Program-made: the position numbers and the translations under genes | Shown: positions 54,659 through 64,000 of the stretch, one piece after another | Numbering within the stretch: the stretch's first letter is position 1 | How the letters are laid out: each line of letters begins with the position of its first letter | Notes under the pieces: model-generated | What the model saw: the letters and a program-made list of their open reading frames with translations, nothing else | What the model was told of the DNA's origin: nothing | The model's database searches: none | NCBI GenBank assembly: GCA_029532415.1 | Contig: JAQOTA010000062.1 | Location: forward strand, 1,054,001-1,118,000 | Direction of reading: 5' to 3' | DNA from: Marasmius tenuissimus | Lineage: Eukaryota > Basidiomycota > Agaricomycetes > Agaricales > Marasmiaceae | DNA length: 64,000 bases

Positions 54659-57600
54659 GCACCGTCAATAAAGAAAAGATTGATCTTGCGGTCTGAAACA
54701 CATTTGCAAATGTAATGATAGCAAATATCAATGTGTTTGGTGCGACCTTCTTGAACTGGATTAGAGGTGATAAAAATCGAACCTTGATTATCTCCACATA
54801 TGGGTACAGGAGTCATATCAATCCCAAGTTCAGAGAGTAACTGTTGAATCCACACAGCCTGATGACTACAGTCAGATAGCACCATGTATTCAGCTTCACT
54901 GGATGAAAGCGCAACAGTCTTCTGGGCACGTGATTGCCAACAGAAGATGCCACCTGCCAATTTGAAGAAATAGCCTGTGATTGGTCGACACTTGATAGGA
55001 TCAGCTGCCCAATCAGAATCAGTGAATGCTAATAAACCTCTGTCAGAGGCTCCATCATAGACCAGTGAATAGTCTGGAGTTCCTGCAAGATAGCGGCAAA
55101 TATAAAGCGCCTTCTTCAGGTGATCCTCCAATGGATTAGCAGAAAATTGAGAAAGCTTTGTAACAGCATAGGCAATATCTGGACGAGTGCCAAGCATGAT
55201 ATACAGAAGCATCACTGATTGATATCGAGCATGACGTTTGGGATGAACAGGACCTTTGTTGGGTTGTGGAATATAGCTGGCGGGAAGAGGAGTATCAGCA
55301 GCTTTTGCATTCTGCATGCCAAATCGCTTCAAGACATTCCTCAAGTAGTCGATCTGGTCAAGAAGGATTTTACAGCCTTTGCATTGAATACACATGTGCA
55401 AGAACTCATTTGCTTCTCCCAAATCACAGCATTCCCAATGAGCCATAAACTCAGCTTTCTTCTTATCAACAAAGGCTTTGTTGGGTCCAAGGAATAATGT
55501 ATCGTCAACGTAAATCAAGGCGATACATTCTTCACCAGTCTCACGATCTTTGCAGATGAAGAGACCTGCATCGGAAGTTAAGCGTTTGAAGCCCATTACT
55601 TCCATGGACAAGCTGAGGGCACGCCACCACTCAAGAGCGGCTTGCTTCGGTCCATGTAATGCACAGCAAAGGCGATAAACTTTGCCTTCCTGACCCTCAA
55701 CCTTGAAACCTTCAGGTTGATCCATATAGATCTCTTCTTTAAGTTTGCTATTGAGGAAAGCATTCTTCACATCCAATGTCTGATTGTGCCAGTTTTTGAG
55801 AGCTGCAAGTGCGAGCATCATCCGTACAGTTTCAAACCGCACAACTGGTGAGAAGATCTCATCAAAGTCGACACCTTCAACCTGAGAGAAACCCTTGGCA
55901 ACAAGTCGAGCTTTCTTTCAACCGTCTGACTTGATGTCAAACACCCATCTGTTTTTGACAGCCTTGCGACCTTTAGGTAGGTCAACCAATTCGAAGACCT
56001 TGCGCTTGCAAAGAGCCTCTAGTTCATCGCAGCCTTCCATTCTCTCTGCTGCTCAGCTGGCAGCTTCAGTATGTCACAGAGAGTCCACTCTCGAATGTTA
56101 GACATATTGGTGGGACATTGTGAATGGGAACTGCCTGATTTAACAGATAAATCATGAAACCTACTCCCCCTTCCTGGGATAATTTAAGCTATCGGGTTGA
56201 CTTCCCCTAGAGTTACACATGGTAGACAGACTGGCACGATTAGTCCCAGGAACTTTTCTAGGTCTGCCTCTCCTACAAGTAGTAGGTGGATCCATGGGTT
56301 CCCTATCACCCGTGGCATCTCTCCATGTAGAATTTTTCTCCATATCACGCACACTATGCGAGGGATTATTTGGGTCTCGTTGTTCACCAAATACATTATC
56401 AGGTTGCTTAGTACCCCTCCGTTTCCTGCCTGAACGCCTTGGCAGCGGAGGCTGCTCTTGTCCACCCACTGGTGTAGGTGGCCTGGGAGGCTGGAACAGA
56501 GGATCAGGATCAGGATGTTGATGTTCACCCTGAGGTACAGGACCATCCCCATCATTGCCATGCAGACATTCCAATCGCTTTGGAAGGTTCTCGGGAGGAT
56601 AAAGATAGTCATCAGACAAATCATTATCACTATCCGAAGAGAAGTTGGGATTTTCACCCAATTTGGGAACAAGTTTTCATTGAACAGAGCAGTAGTACTT
56701 TTGAAGATAGCATTATTGGACATCTTCATGAAGACATATCCTTTCATTCTGTCCTGAAAACCAATGAAGGTCATCAGTTCCAAATGCGGAGATAGTTTGT
56801 TCACTTGACACTTTTCTGCAATAAATGCATACACTGCACATCCAAATACTCAGAGATCAGAAACATCTAGTGCACTGCCATGCAACTTCTCATGCAGGGT
56901 CAACCAATGTAAACGCTGGGACGGTGTCCGGTTGTGAAGTGCAACAGCGTGCAACACACAGAACTCCCATCAAGAAGGTGGAAGACAAGCATCAAAGTGA
57001 AGAGCTTGAGCTTTCTCAATAATGGTCTGATTGAACCATTCTGCACGACCATTCTGTTCCGGCGTATATGGAATGCTGGTCAGAATTTTGATACCGTGCT
57101 CCTTCAGTACATCATCAAAGACATGCGATTTGTACTCTCCCCCTCCATCGGACATCCATTTCTTGATATCAGCACCAAATTGCACCTTCATCATAGTGAT
57201 AAAGTCACAGAGCATCTTGACAGAGTCAGATTTGTGTCGCATGAGCATTGTCCAGCCATGTGAAGTACAGTTGTCGACAAACAACATATACCATTTGTAT
57301 TTGTGGTACGACTCAGTGGGGAATTGTTTGAGGTTGGAGCAGATTTTCTTGAAGGGTTTCCAGGCACGGGTAGTGGAGTCAGGGAACAATCTGGAGTGCA
57401 TCTTTCCTTCTGCACATCCTCAGCATAACCGGGTTTTCTTTGGCTTTCGGTCAAATTCCGGGAAGTTCTTAGTATGCTTCCGAGCTTTATCCAGACCCTT
57501 GTCTGAACAATGTCCGAAACCTCTGTGTAGAACCTTGTAGTCAACTTTATCCATTGTTGACTTGGCCATTAAGCTACGAGCAGAGGCTTTCTGCGAGCTA

Positions 57601-57837
57601 ACCCAAAAGATGGTTTGACCAGGCGTAAGCGGGTAAGATACCAATGACTGGTGTTGACCCTTGTGATAAAAAGCCAATTTGCTAGACAATCTGCGTACTT
57701 GCAGACCACCTTGCAAGAATTCTCCAAGCGAGAGAAGTTGAATTGACAGAAGTGGAACATAATAGACAGGATAGAGTTGTGTAATGCGTTCCTCTATATG
57801 ACCGTCAGATCCTTCAACAGAATGAGAGATGAATACA

Positions 57838-58580
57838 TGTTAGGATCCTGCAGATCGGATAGGGATAAGATAAGATATGGGGTTTTATATGCTGTTGGAT
57901 AGATGGATAGAAAAGAGATAAGATGAAGGAGTGTGGGAGCAACAGATCTAGAGCAGACAGTAGCTGAAGGTTTTGCCAACAGCACCATGAACTGAGCTGT
58001 CCTTCTACTAGACTAAGAGGACAAGTTGCAAGAGAGATGGAAAGACATTAGAGTCATGATGGGAAAGTATCCAGGTGAATCCTGGTTGATTTCAAGTCTC
58101 CCAATGCAGGATAGAAGTATAGAGCTTATATAGGGTTATAGTGAATGAATGGATCATAAGTGAGTCAAGTGCGGGAAAGGTTGATGTATCATATGGAAGT
58201 CAAATGCGGGGAGAAATGTACCAGAAGGGAAATGAACTGGAAATGAATAAGTGCGTGATGGAATGAAGATATGAATAAAATAAGTGAGCATGGGAATATC
58301 TTGGAAGTCGGAGATAAGTAAGTCAGAACAAGTCAGAATAAGATGGAAAGAGTCCTGGAAGCGGAGGTGGAAGTAGTGGAGGTTCCGGGGATGGACTTGG
58401 TGTGAGAGACTGAACCACGGAAGTGAAGGTTGAGTGCCGGGGATGGAATAGTGCTGGAATGGACTAGAATAATAGCCCGGAAATACCCGGAAATACTTGG
58501 AATGGGTCCGGAGTGATGTGACTAGCCAAGTGTGATGTGACCAGGTGAGATAGACCAGGGTAAGATGCATGGATGTAACA
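57838..58580 (+). repeat. solo LTR 'L2' inside element J, divergent subfamily
   Basis: 743 bp from TGTTAGGATCCTG to GATGTAACA, plus orientation, flanks ATACA and ACACA. The interior differs clearly from L1, L3 and L4, although the ends and the middle block with TTTTGCCAACA are shared. Confidence 0.82.
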
Positions 58581-60302
58581 ACACAGTCTCTTTTCCCCTA
58601 CATTTGGATAGGGTTGTCCTTCTGTGCAGTGTTTAGCTGCGGTCCATTGTTCATGGGTTCATACTCGCAAAATCTTCAAGATCATAAGTAAAGTGCAATG
58701 AAGCACCTGAATCGACAATCCACTCTTGCACACTTCCAGTCGCCTTCTTTCCCTTAAAATTTGCACATGTGGCAAAGTGATCACCAATATATTGCGCAAA
58801 TTTCATACAAGACACGATATCTGAACTACTATGTTTGGAAGTGGCTAATAGAGCGGCGCACTGTAGGTTCGTATCAGTGTTAGAAGAAAGACTGAGATAA
58901 GGCACTTGCCTGTCATTGTCAGATTCCTCAGATCCAATGGAGACCAAATTGTGCTCAACATCGTCGGAAAAACCAGCGGCATCTGTGATCTCGCTGTCAA
59001 TGTCCATGGCACTTCCACTCGCAATCTCCATGCACAAAGAATCATCAACAGCGTTCAACACAATACAATCCTCATATTCAGAGTTGGAGTCCTCATAGAA
59101 AGAATCATAGAGGTCGTAAACCTTCTCGAGGCTCTTAGCACACTTTGCAGGTGGAGCAGTGGAGAAGGGACCATCAATACAATGCTTAAGGGAGGAAGAG
59201 GAAGCAGCTGCATATCCCTGTTCCAAAGGTTCAAGGACATGGGCATAATTGAGAACACCAAGACAATCAGCAAGACTGCAAGCAGCCTGAGCATTCTTAA
59301 AAACAGTACCACCAGAAGTAGCACCAGAGAAACACTGCATGTGGAGTGGATCCCGGAATCAGTCCGCGGGATGTAGGACAGATGGAGTATCAGGAACAAT
59401 GGAAGTTTGAGTCTGGCAATCTCGGGAACGGGGTTACCACCGGACAAACGAAATTCCATGACTGACTTGAAGTCAGCCCAAACAGAGACAGAAGTCTGTT
59501 GACCATAACGAGTCTTGATCTTCTCCCAGGCGTTCCAAGCCGTATCGTCATCCTCAATAATACTCTGCATGGCAATGGTGGTAGTGGCACGTAGTGCACC
59601 CATCGCCTTGAATTCCATCTTCTTCTAACGTATATGGTCCTTCTTGTGCCTGAGAAGATCCTTCTCATACCTTTCCAAATCCTTAGCATACTGCTCAAGG
59701 TCCCTACCATACTGCTGCATCTGTTCATTGGTAGGGGAGACTGTCTCTTGTCGTCAAGTAGCTTCTCCACCTTCATGAGCAGGAACAGTGACAGTGCGAG
59801 TAGTCGGCTGGGGTTCTGGTGGTTCAGTAGGCTTGGTAGGTGCATCAGGTTCAGGATTGTCGTCAGTGTAGTGGTCATAGAATTCATTGATCATGGCATA
59901 GGTACCAAGACCCTTGGACCACTTGCACCAGTTGACACCGCTGAAGACCTCAACGGTGGGAATAAGAGTAGACATAACAGGAGCCATAGCAATCTGGAGT
60001 AATAAAACAACAATCAGCATATGTTCATCATCATAGGCAATGATAAAAGAAATCACTGCACAGTCAACGGCGATAGCTATTGATCGTTATTGAGGACACA
60101 GTCCACCATCGTCAAACATCAATGAAGATGTCGACTTCACAGGTCCAGAACCGGTGTTAACAGTCTACCCATCATGACAGCAATTAAGCAGTCACAATGG
60201 TTATCGAGTGCAATGACCACAATAGCGCATCATCATAGGCAGCACTCAATAAAGGTGCACATCCTAGAGAGCTGCCATTGCAGGGCACATCAATAGGGCA
60301 CC

Positions 60303-60315
60303 GGGGCCCATAACC
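60303..60315 (-). promoter_or_regulatory. element J: half-tRNA-like primer site
   Basis: On the element strand GGTTATGGGCCCC follows the 5' LTR, identical to D and H. Confidence 0.5.
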
Positions 60316-60573
60316 TGTTGAGGCAGAGGTCCCGCCCATGCAGTGGCAGCATGGGATAGACTAGCTCACCTGGAGATAGACTTAGAGGCAGCAACAAGAG
60401 TAGTAAAAGTACCAGTATTGCATGTAGATACAGAGCTACTTATATACTATACAGAGGTGGCTGTAGCTACTATGATGGGAGTGACTAGGAATAGCATAGA
60501 TCATAGTGAAACAATTGAAGCATAGATGTGGCCCAATACAATGGTCCATATATCCTGTAGTCCGGATTCAACA
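60316..60573 (-). repeat. 5' LTR of copia element J
   Basis: 258 bp, D-type, TGTTGAGGCAG to GGATTCAACA on the plus strand. More diverged from D than the D LTRs are from each other. Confidence 0.92.
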
Positions 60574-60650
60574 AGATTGTATTCCAACAATCTCAGAATA
60601 CATATTTTCAGCCAACAACTTTCCACTGTTTACCAACTTTTCACTGCTCC

Positions 60651-61346
60651 TGTTAGGATCATGTGGATATGACAGCCCAGACAGAAGTCTGAGCAGAAGT
60701 GACGGAAGCCACGTGCCAGAATGGACTTGCCAGAGCTGGAGAGAGATTCTGACAACTGGAGGCCAAACAGATGGTTGGACAATAGTCGAAGGTTTTGCCA
60801 ACAACACTGCTGAGTTGAGTTGTCCTTGACCAGAAGGGAAAGGAAGAGAAAGAGACAGAGGGGATAGAAAAAAAGAGAAGGAATGAGACAGATGAGATAA
60901 AATGAAAACCAAGTTGATTTTAATTCTGAGGAATACAAGTCGTAAAGTATCTAGCTTATATATATATCGATCTCTGAGACCTCCAAAGAGGTTCCAGCAA
61001 TCATAGTACCAGAGGTGAGTCAAGAGCAGAAGAGAATGTATGTACAGTATGGAATCTGAGACAGAGGGCAAAGTCCCAGAGTTGAAGATGAATTGGAAAT
61101 GAAATTTCAGAATGGAATGTACAGGATGAGTCATAGTAGAATGGAAAGTGGAATGTCAGAATGCAGAGCCTATGGACTACTCAGAAATGAACGGTGTATA
61201 TGTATCTCTAATCTGTAAGTACTGGGGACACAACCTCGGAAGCTAAAGTCACATTCCGGAAGGGATTGTGAAAGAAAGAGAAAACAAAAAGTAGGTTCTG
61301 TGGCGGAAACAAGGCTTTGGAAGCTGTAACCAGCATGGATGTAACA
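60651..61346 (+). repeat. solo LTR 'L4'
   Basis: 696 bp from TGTTAGGATCATG to GATGTAACA with near-matching flanks GCTCC and GCTTC. It lies 77 bp right of J, in minus-strand sequence that may be old copia Gag (SEKLVNSGKLLAENMYSE). Confidence 0.87.
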
Positions 61347-62251
61347 GCTTCCTGGTAACTTTCCCAGACTTACAATGTAGAGCAAGGACAGATGTTGACT
61401 TGAGAGGTGGTGTTGTTCCAATAGAGGTTACAGTAGGTGTGTATTCATATCTTTTGAGGTTTTTATATGGCCTCATTCTTTTCTGTTCCAGCATTATCAA
61501 CTGTTCCAGCCAGATGAGATGGAAAAAATGACAGACAGCACAGTTCATATGATTCCTCAACCTGAATGATATGTGCAGTACTGTGATTGACCCTCCTAAC
61601 CAACCATTTCCTTTCCTCAAAACTCTCAACAAACCCCAACAAGGGCCAGGACAACCTCGAAAAGCTATTGATTCCAATCTTCTGAGGCTCACCATGGACA
61701 TGAGAAGAACAAAACAATTAGCAGATTTTTACAAGTTCATGTTTGAACATTGGGAAGACGTGTATTGGAAGAGGTATTAGTTGAAACAGGGTGACCAGTT
61801 TATGTCAAGTTTGAGATGGAGGAGGGCCTAATCATGTGCATATATAGGTCTTCTACTGGACCTGTTTTTGACATATCTGACCAAGCTGCAAGCTGGGAGT
61901 AATGGTGAAGAGTATTGAGTTTATGGAAAGAGCAGAGTTGACCAGTAGTAAAAAGAGTAAGTTGGAGCTAGGGCTCAATGTAGAAGAGAAGAAAGTAGAA
62001 TGATGACTATATAGGACAAAAGAGAGAACTTATATACTGTAGAGTGAACTACAGAGTGCAGATATCTAATCTGTAAGTACATAGAATGGAATAGAGATAG
62101 AGGCATAGGGCATAGGAAATGAGTAAGTAATATCATAAAAGTGGAGATTAACTACTGTGCATGACAAAGTACAGATCAGGGGTCAAGGGTTATGTAGTAC
62201 AATAGGTCCTAGGGTAAGTGAGGTCATAAGGTGTGTATAACATGTAATTCA
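61347..62251 (-). repeat. unassigned sequence and probable 3' LTR of copia fragment N
   Basis: The right end at 62,251 looks like an LTR start on the minus strand (TGAATTACATG after the purine run GGGGGAGAG), and a TATA box (GTATATAAG) lies near 62,030. The left end of the LTR is not clear. From 61,347 to about 61,760 the minus strand keeps open frames without a domain I recognise. Confidence 0.4.
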
Positions 62252-63720
62252 ACTCTCCCCCTCAGCGCCAGTAGTGGAGTTGGGTTGTGAGACAAGGTCC
62301 AAATGATGGGGTGCTGAAAGAGCCTTGGTGAAAATATTAGCAAGGTTGGAGTCAGTATGGATCTAGCGAAGCTCAATGTCTCCATTCTTCACAGAGTCCC
62401 TGCAGAAGTGGTGGTGGATAGCAATGAGCTTAGTGCGGGAGGGAAGGTTCTGGTTCTGAGCAAAAGCAAGTGCTGCCTGATTGTTGACGTGGAGAATGGT
62501 GGGATGAGTTTGTGGAGAGCTGAGTTCAGCAAGAATGGCTCAGAGCCAGATGGCCTTGTAGGTGGCATGTGTCATAGCCATATATTCATTCAGCTTCCAT
62601 GGTGGAAAGAGAGACAGTGAGCTGTTTCTTGGCTGACCACAAGATGGGTCTGGTGCAATGGAATAGGAAACTGGAGATGGAGCAGCGATTAGAAAGGTTA
62701 CCAGCCCAATCTGCATCAGAGAAGCTAATGAGTTGGTCATCAGATGTGATACTGCCTAAGGTAAGCTGAAGATTGGCAGTGCCTTTGATGTAATGGGATA
62801 CATGCTTGACAACGGTCCAATGAGTCTGGGAAGAAATGAAGAAGAACTGGGATAAGTGAGTGACAGCAAAAGCAATGTCAAGACAGACCCCCAAAGCAAG
62901 GTACATGAGGGAACTGATGGCAAGTTGGTAAAGAGTGTTCTCCATCAAAGGGTTGGCCTCACCAGCTGGAAGAGGCACAAGTTTGACATGGGTGTCAAGT
63001 GGAGTAGGAGCAGTATTAGCATTGGTGAGTCTGAGTCTGTTGCCGATTTTCCGTGCATAGCTAATCTGTGAAAGGTAGATGAGGTGTTTAGAGTGGTCAC
63101 AGTAGATCTCAAAACCAATCATAGCATGGATTTCACCCAAGTCATTCATTTTGAAAGAGGAGCCAAGTTCTTGTTTGGACTGAATGAGGTGTTGCTTGGT
63201 GGTGGCAAGAGCAAAGTCATCACTGTGAATAGCCAGGAATTCGAGACTGTCAGCATATTGGTGAATGAATAAAGTGGGGTGAGAACTCAATAGATGAAAG
63301 CCAAACTTTGTGAGTTCTGTCTCATAAATCCATGCCAAGTGTTTCCTGATTGTTATAAGCCATAGAGTGCCTTGTGCAGTTTCCAAACATTAGTGGTGCT
63401 ATTGTAAAAGCCAGGTGGTTGAATCATATAGATCTTGTGTTTGAATGTGCCATTGAGATAAGTGCCTATGGTTTCCATGCAGTGGATCTCGAGATCTAAT
63501 GAAACTGATAAGGAAAGGAAGAGGCAAAATGATTCAAGTCAGAGTGATGGAGTATATATGTCCTTGAAATCTGTACTGCATTGTTGAGTGAACCCCTGCA
63601 CAACCAGTCATGCTTTGAAATTTTCTGCATTGCCTCCCTGCACAGGCTTACACTTGAATACCCTTGACTTAACGGTCTTTTGGTCAGTGGGTAGTGGAGC
63701 TGACGTGTAGGTACCTTTCT
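62249..63720 (-). pseudogene. copia fragment 'N': RT and RNase H
   Basis: Minus-strand copia Pol of another lineage. RT pieces near 63,600 (FKCKPVQGGN, LVVQGFTQQC) and VWKLHKALYGL near 63,380, with frame breaks between them. A better frame at 62,586-63,386 has FLAIHSDDFALATT, GFEIYCDHSKHLIYLSQ, DADWAGNLSNRCS and STMEAEYMAMTHATYK. The end is AEGES stop at 62249-62251, overlapping the presumed LTR. It lacks everything upstream of RT. Confidence 0.82.
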
Positions 63721-63724
63721 TCTA

Positions 63725-64000
63725 GAGTGTTGGTGTCTGCTTGTTGCATGATGTGGCTCTTAAATATTCCTTGCATGGTTGCAAAGCCAGTTTTAGACCA
63801 ATCCCTTGGGTTGATTAGGACTTGTTTGTATGCTTTGGACAAGTTAATCATTGATCTGTCCTTCTCAGATGCTACTTGCATTGGTATCATGTCCTGGTCT
63901 GGCATTGGAGAGCAGTCTTTGACCATGTTTTTGTTGTGTTTTCAATAATCCAGTACTGTTTGTAGTGTTCCATCCTTCTTGGGTATACACAGCATCGGTA
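63725..64000 (-). pseudogene. Ty3/gypsy reverse-transcriptase fragment at the right edge
   Basis: Minus-strand frames read CIPKKDGTLQTVLDY, then SPMPDQDMIP, INLSKAYKQVLI and a TGFATMQGIF block, the palm-entry region of a gypsy RT. It differs from A and B and is cut by the window end on one side and by copia N on the other. Confidence 0.75.

Larger units (their letters stand above)
53840..59987 (-). pseudogene. element J: Gag-Pol, decayed
   Basis: On the minus strand from the ATG at 59987 (MAPVMSTLIPTVEVF) to the stop at 53840-53842. It follows element D throughout: Gag with NWCKWSKGLGTYAM (tryptophan where D has TGA), protease WIVDSGASLHF near 58,700, integrase, RT with YVDDTLFLGP near 55,500 and RNase H. 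In J the Gag and Pol frames are joined (LSSNTDTNLQC), which shows the frameshift in D to be a recent loss. J itself is broken by several stops (for example near 55,920, a CGA to TGA change), by lost segments in Gag, and by solo LTRs L1 and L2. Confidence 0.87.
46472..60573 (-). mobile_element. copia element 'J' (D family), minus strand, holding H, L1, L2 and L3
   Basis: A D-type copia element with 258-bp LTRs. The 3' LTR is cut by element H: 18 bp lie at 46472-46489 and 240 bp at 53559-53798, which together make 258 bp. The 5' LTR is 60316-60573. Gag-Pol is on the minus strand and broken by stops and two solo LTRs. The outer flanks (AGTCT left, AGATT right) do not match, so one end is rearranged. 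Confidence 0.88.

Noticed and set aside
1..64000. tRNA or rRNA genes, CRISPR arrays, operons, riboswitches
   Set aside because: None seen by eye; the gene structure is eukaryotic. Short tRNA genes could still be missed without a covariance search.

Overview
This window looks like nuclear DNA of a filamentous basidiomycete, most likely an Agaricomycete (mushroom). The genes are compact and split by many short introns (mostly 45-120 bp) with GT..AG ends. The proteins are eukaryotic housekeeping types: a Prx5-type peroxiredoxin, a Gvp36-type BAR protein, Sus1, mitochondrial uS10m, Mago nashi, a CK1-family kinase and PCNA. No species can be assigned from the sequence alone.

Bases 1 to about 18,670 are the host gene region. 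In order: a possible partial ORF at the left edge (-), peroxiredoxin (-), a kinase-like exon remnant (+), a 732-residue protein with a mitochondrial presequence (-), the BAR protein (-), SUS1 (+), RSM10/uS10m (-), Mago nashi (+), a small ORF (+), a divergent casein kinase 1 (+), PCNA with a very large acidic/basic insertion (-), an unresolved spliced region, and a single-pass membrane protein (+). The pairs GVP36/SUS1 and RSM10/MAGO are divergent with short shared promoters (267 and 111 bp). SUS1/RSM10 and CK1/PCNA are convergent. Two genes contain microexons (6 and 10 nt).

Bases about 18,672 to 64,000 are one continuous island of nested LTR retrotransposons. The elements are named here. A (18,672-24,457, -) and B (27,169-44,259, +) are two nearly identical Ty3/gypsy chromoviruses with 380-bp LTRs in opposite orientation. 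B carries copia element C (28,932-40,231), and C carries copia element D (29,895-35,980). An old copia element, G, is split between 24,458-27,059 (+) and 44,260-46,255 (-). Copia element J (46,472-60,573, -) holds copia element H (46,490-53,553, +) inside its 3' LTR. Four solo LTRs of one further family (L1-L4) lie in J, in H and just outside J. Copia and gypsy fragments fill the right edge.

The strongest structural observation is that the 5-bp target duplications of A and B are swapped. Swapping back the segment between them rejoins the reading frame of element G exactly. A recombination between the two inverted gypsy copies therefore appears to have inverted 24,458-27,168, unless this is an assembly error. 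The gypsy elements also carry an 11-nt self-complementary primer site of the Tf1/sushi type. Both gypsy copies share the same disabling changes, which suggests that one helper-dependent lineage spread. Stop codons throughout the island are mostly explained by C-to-T or G-to-A transitions.
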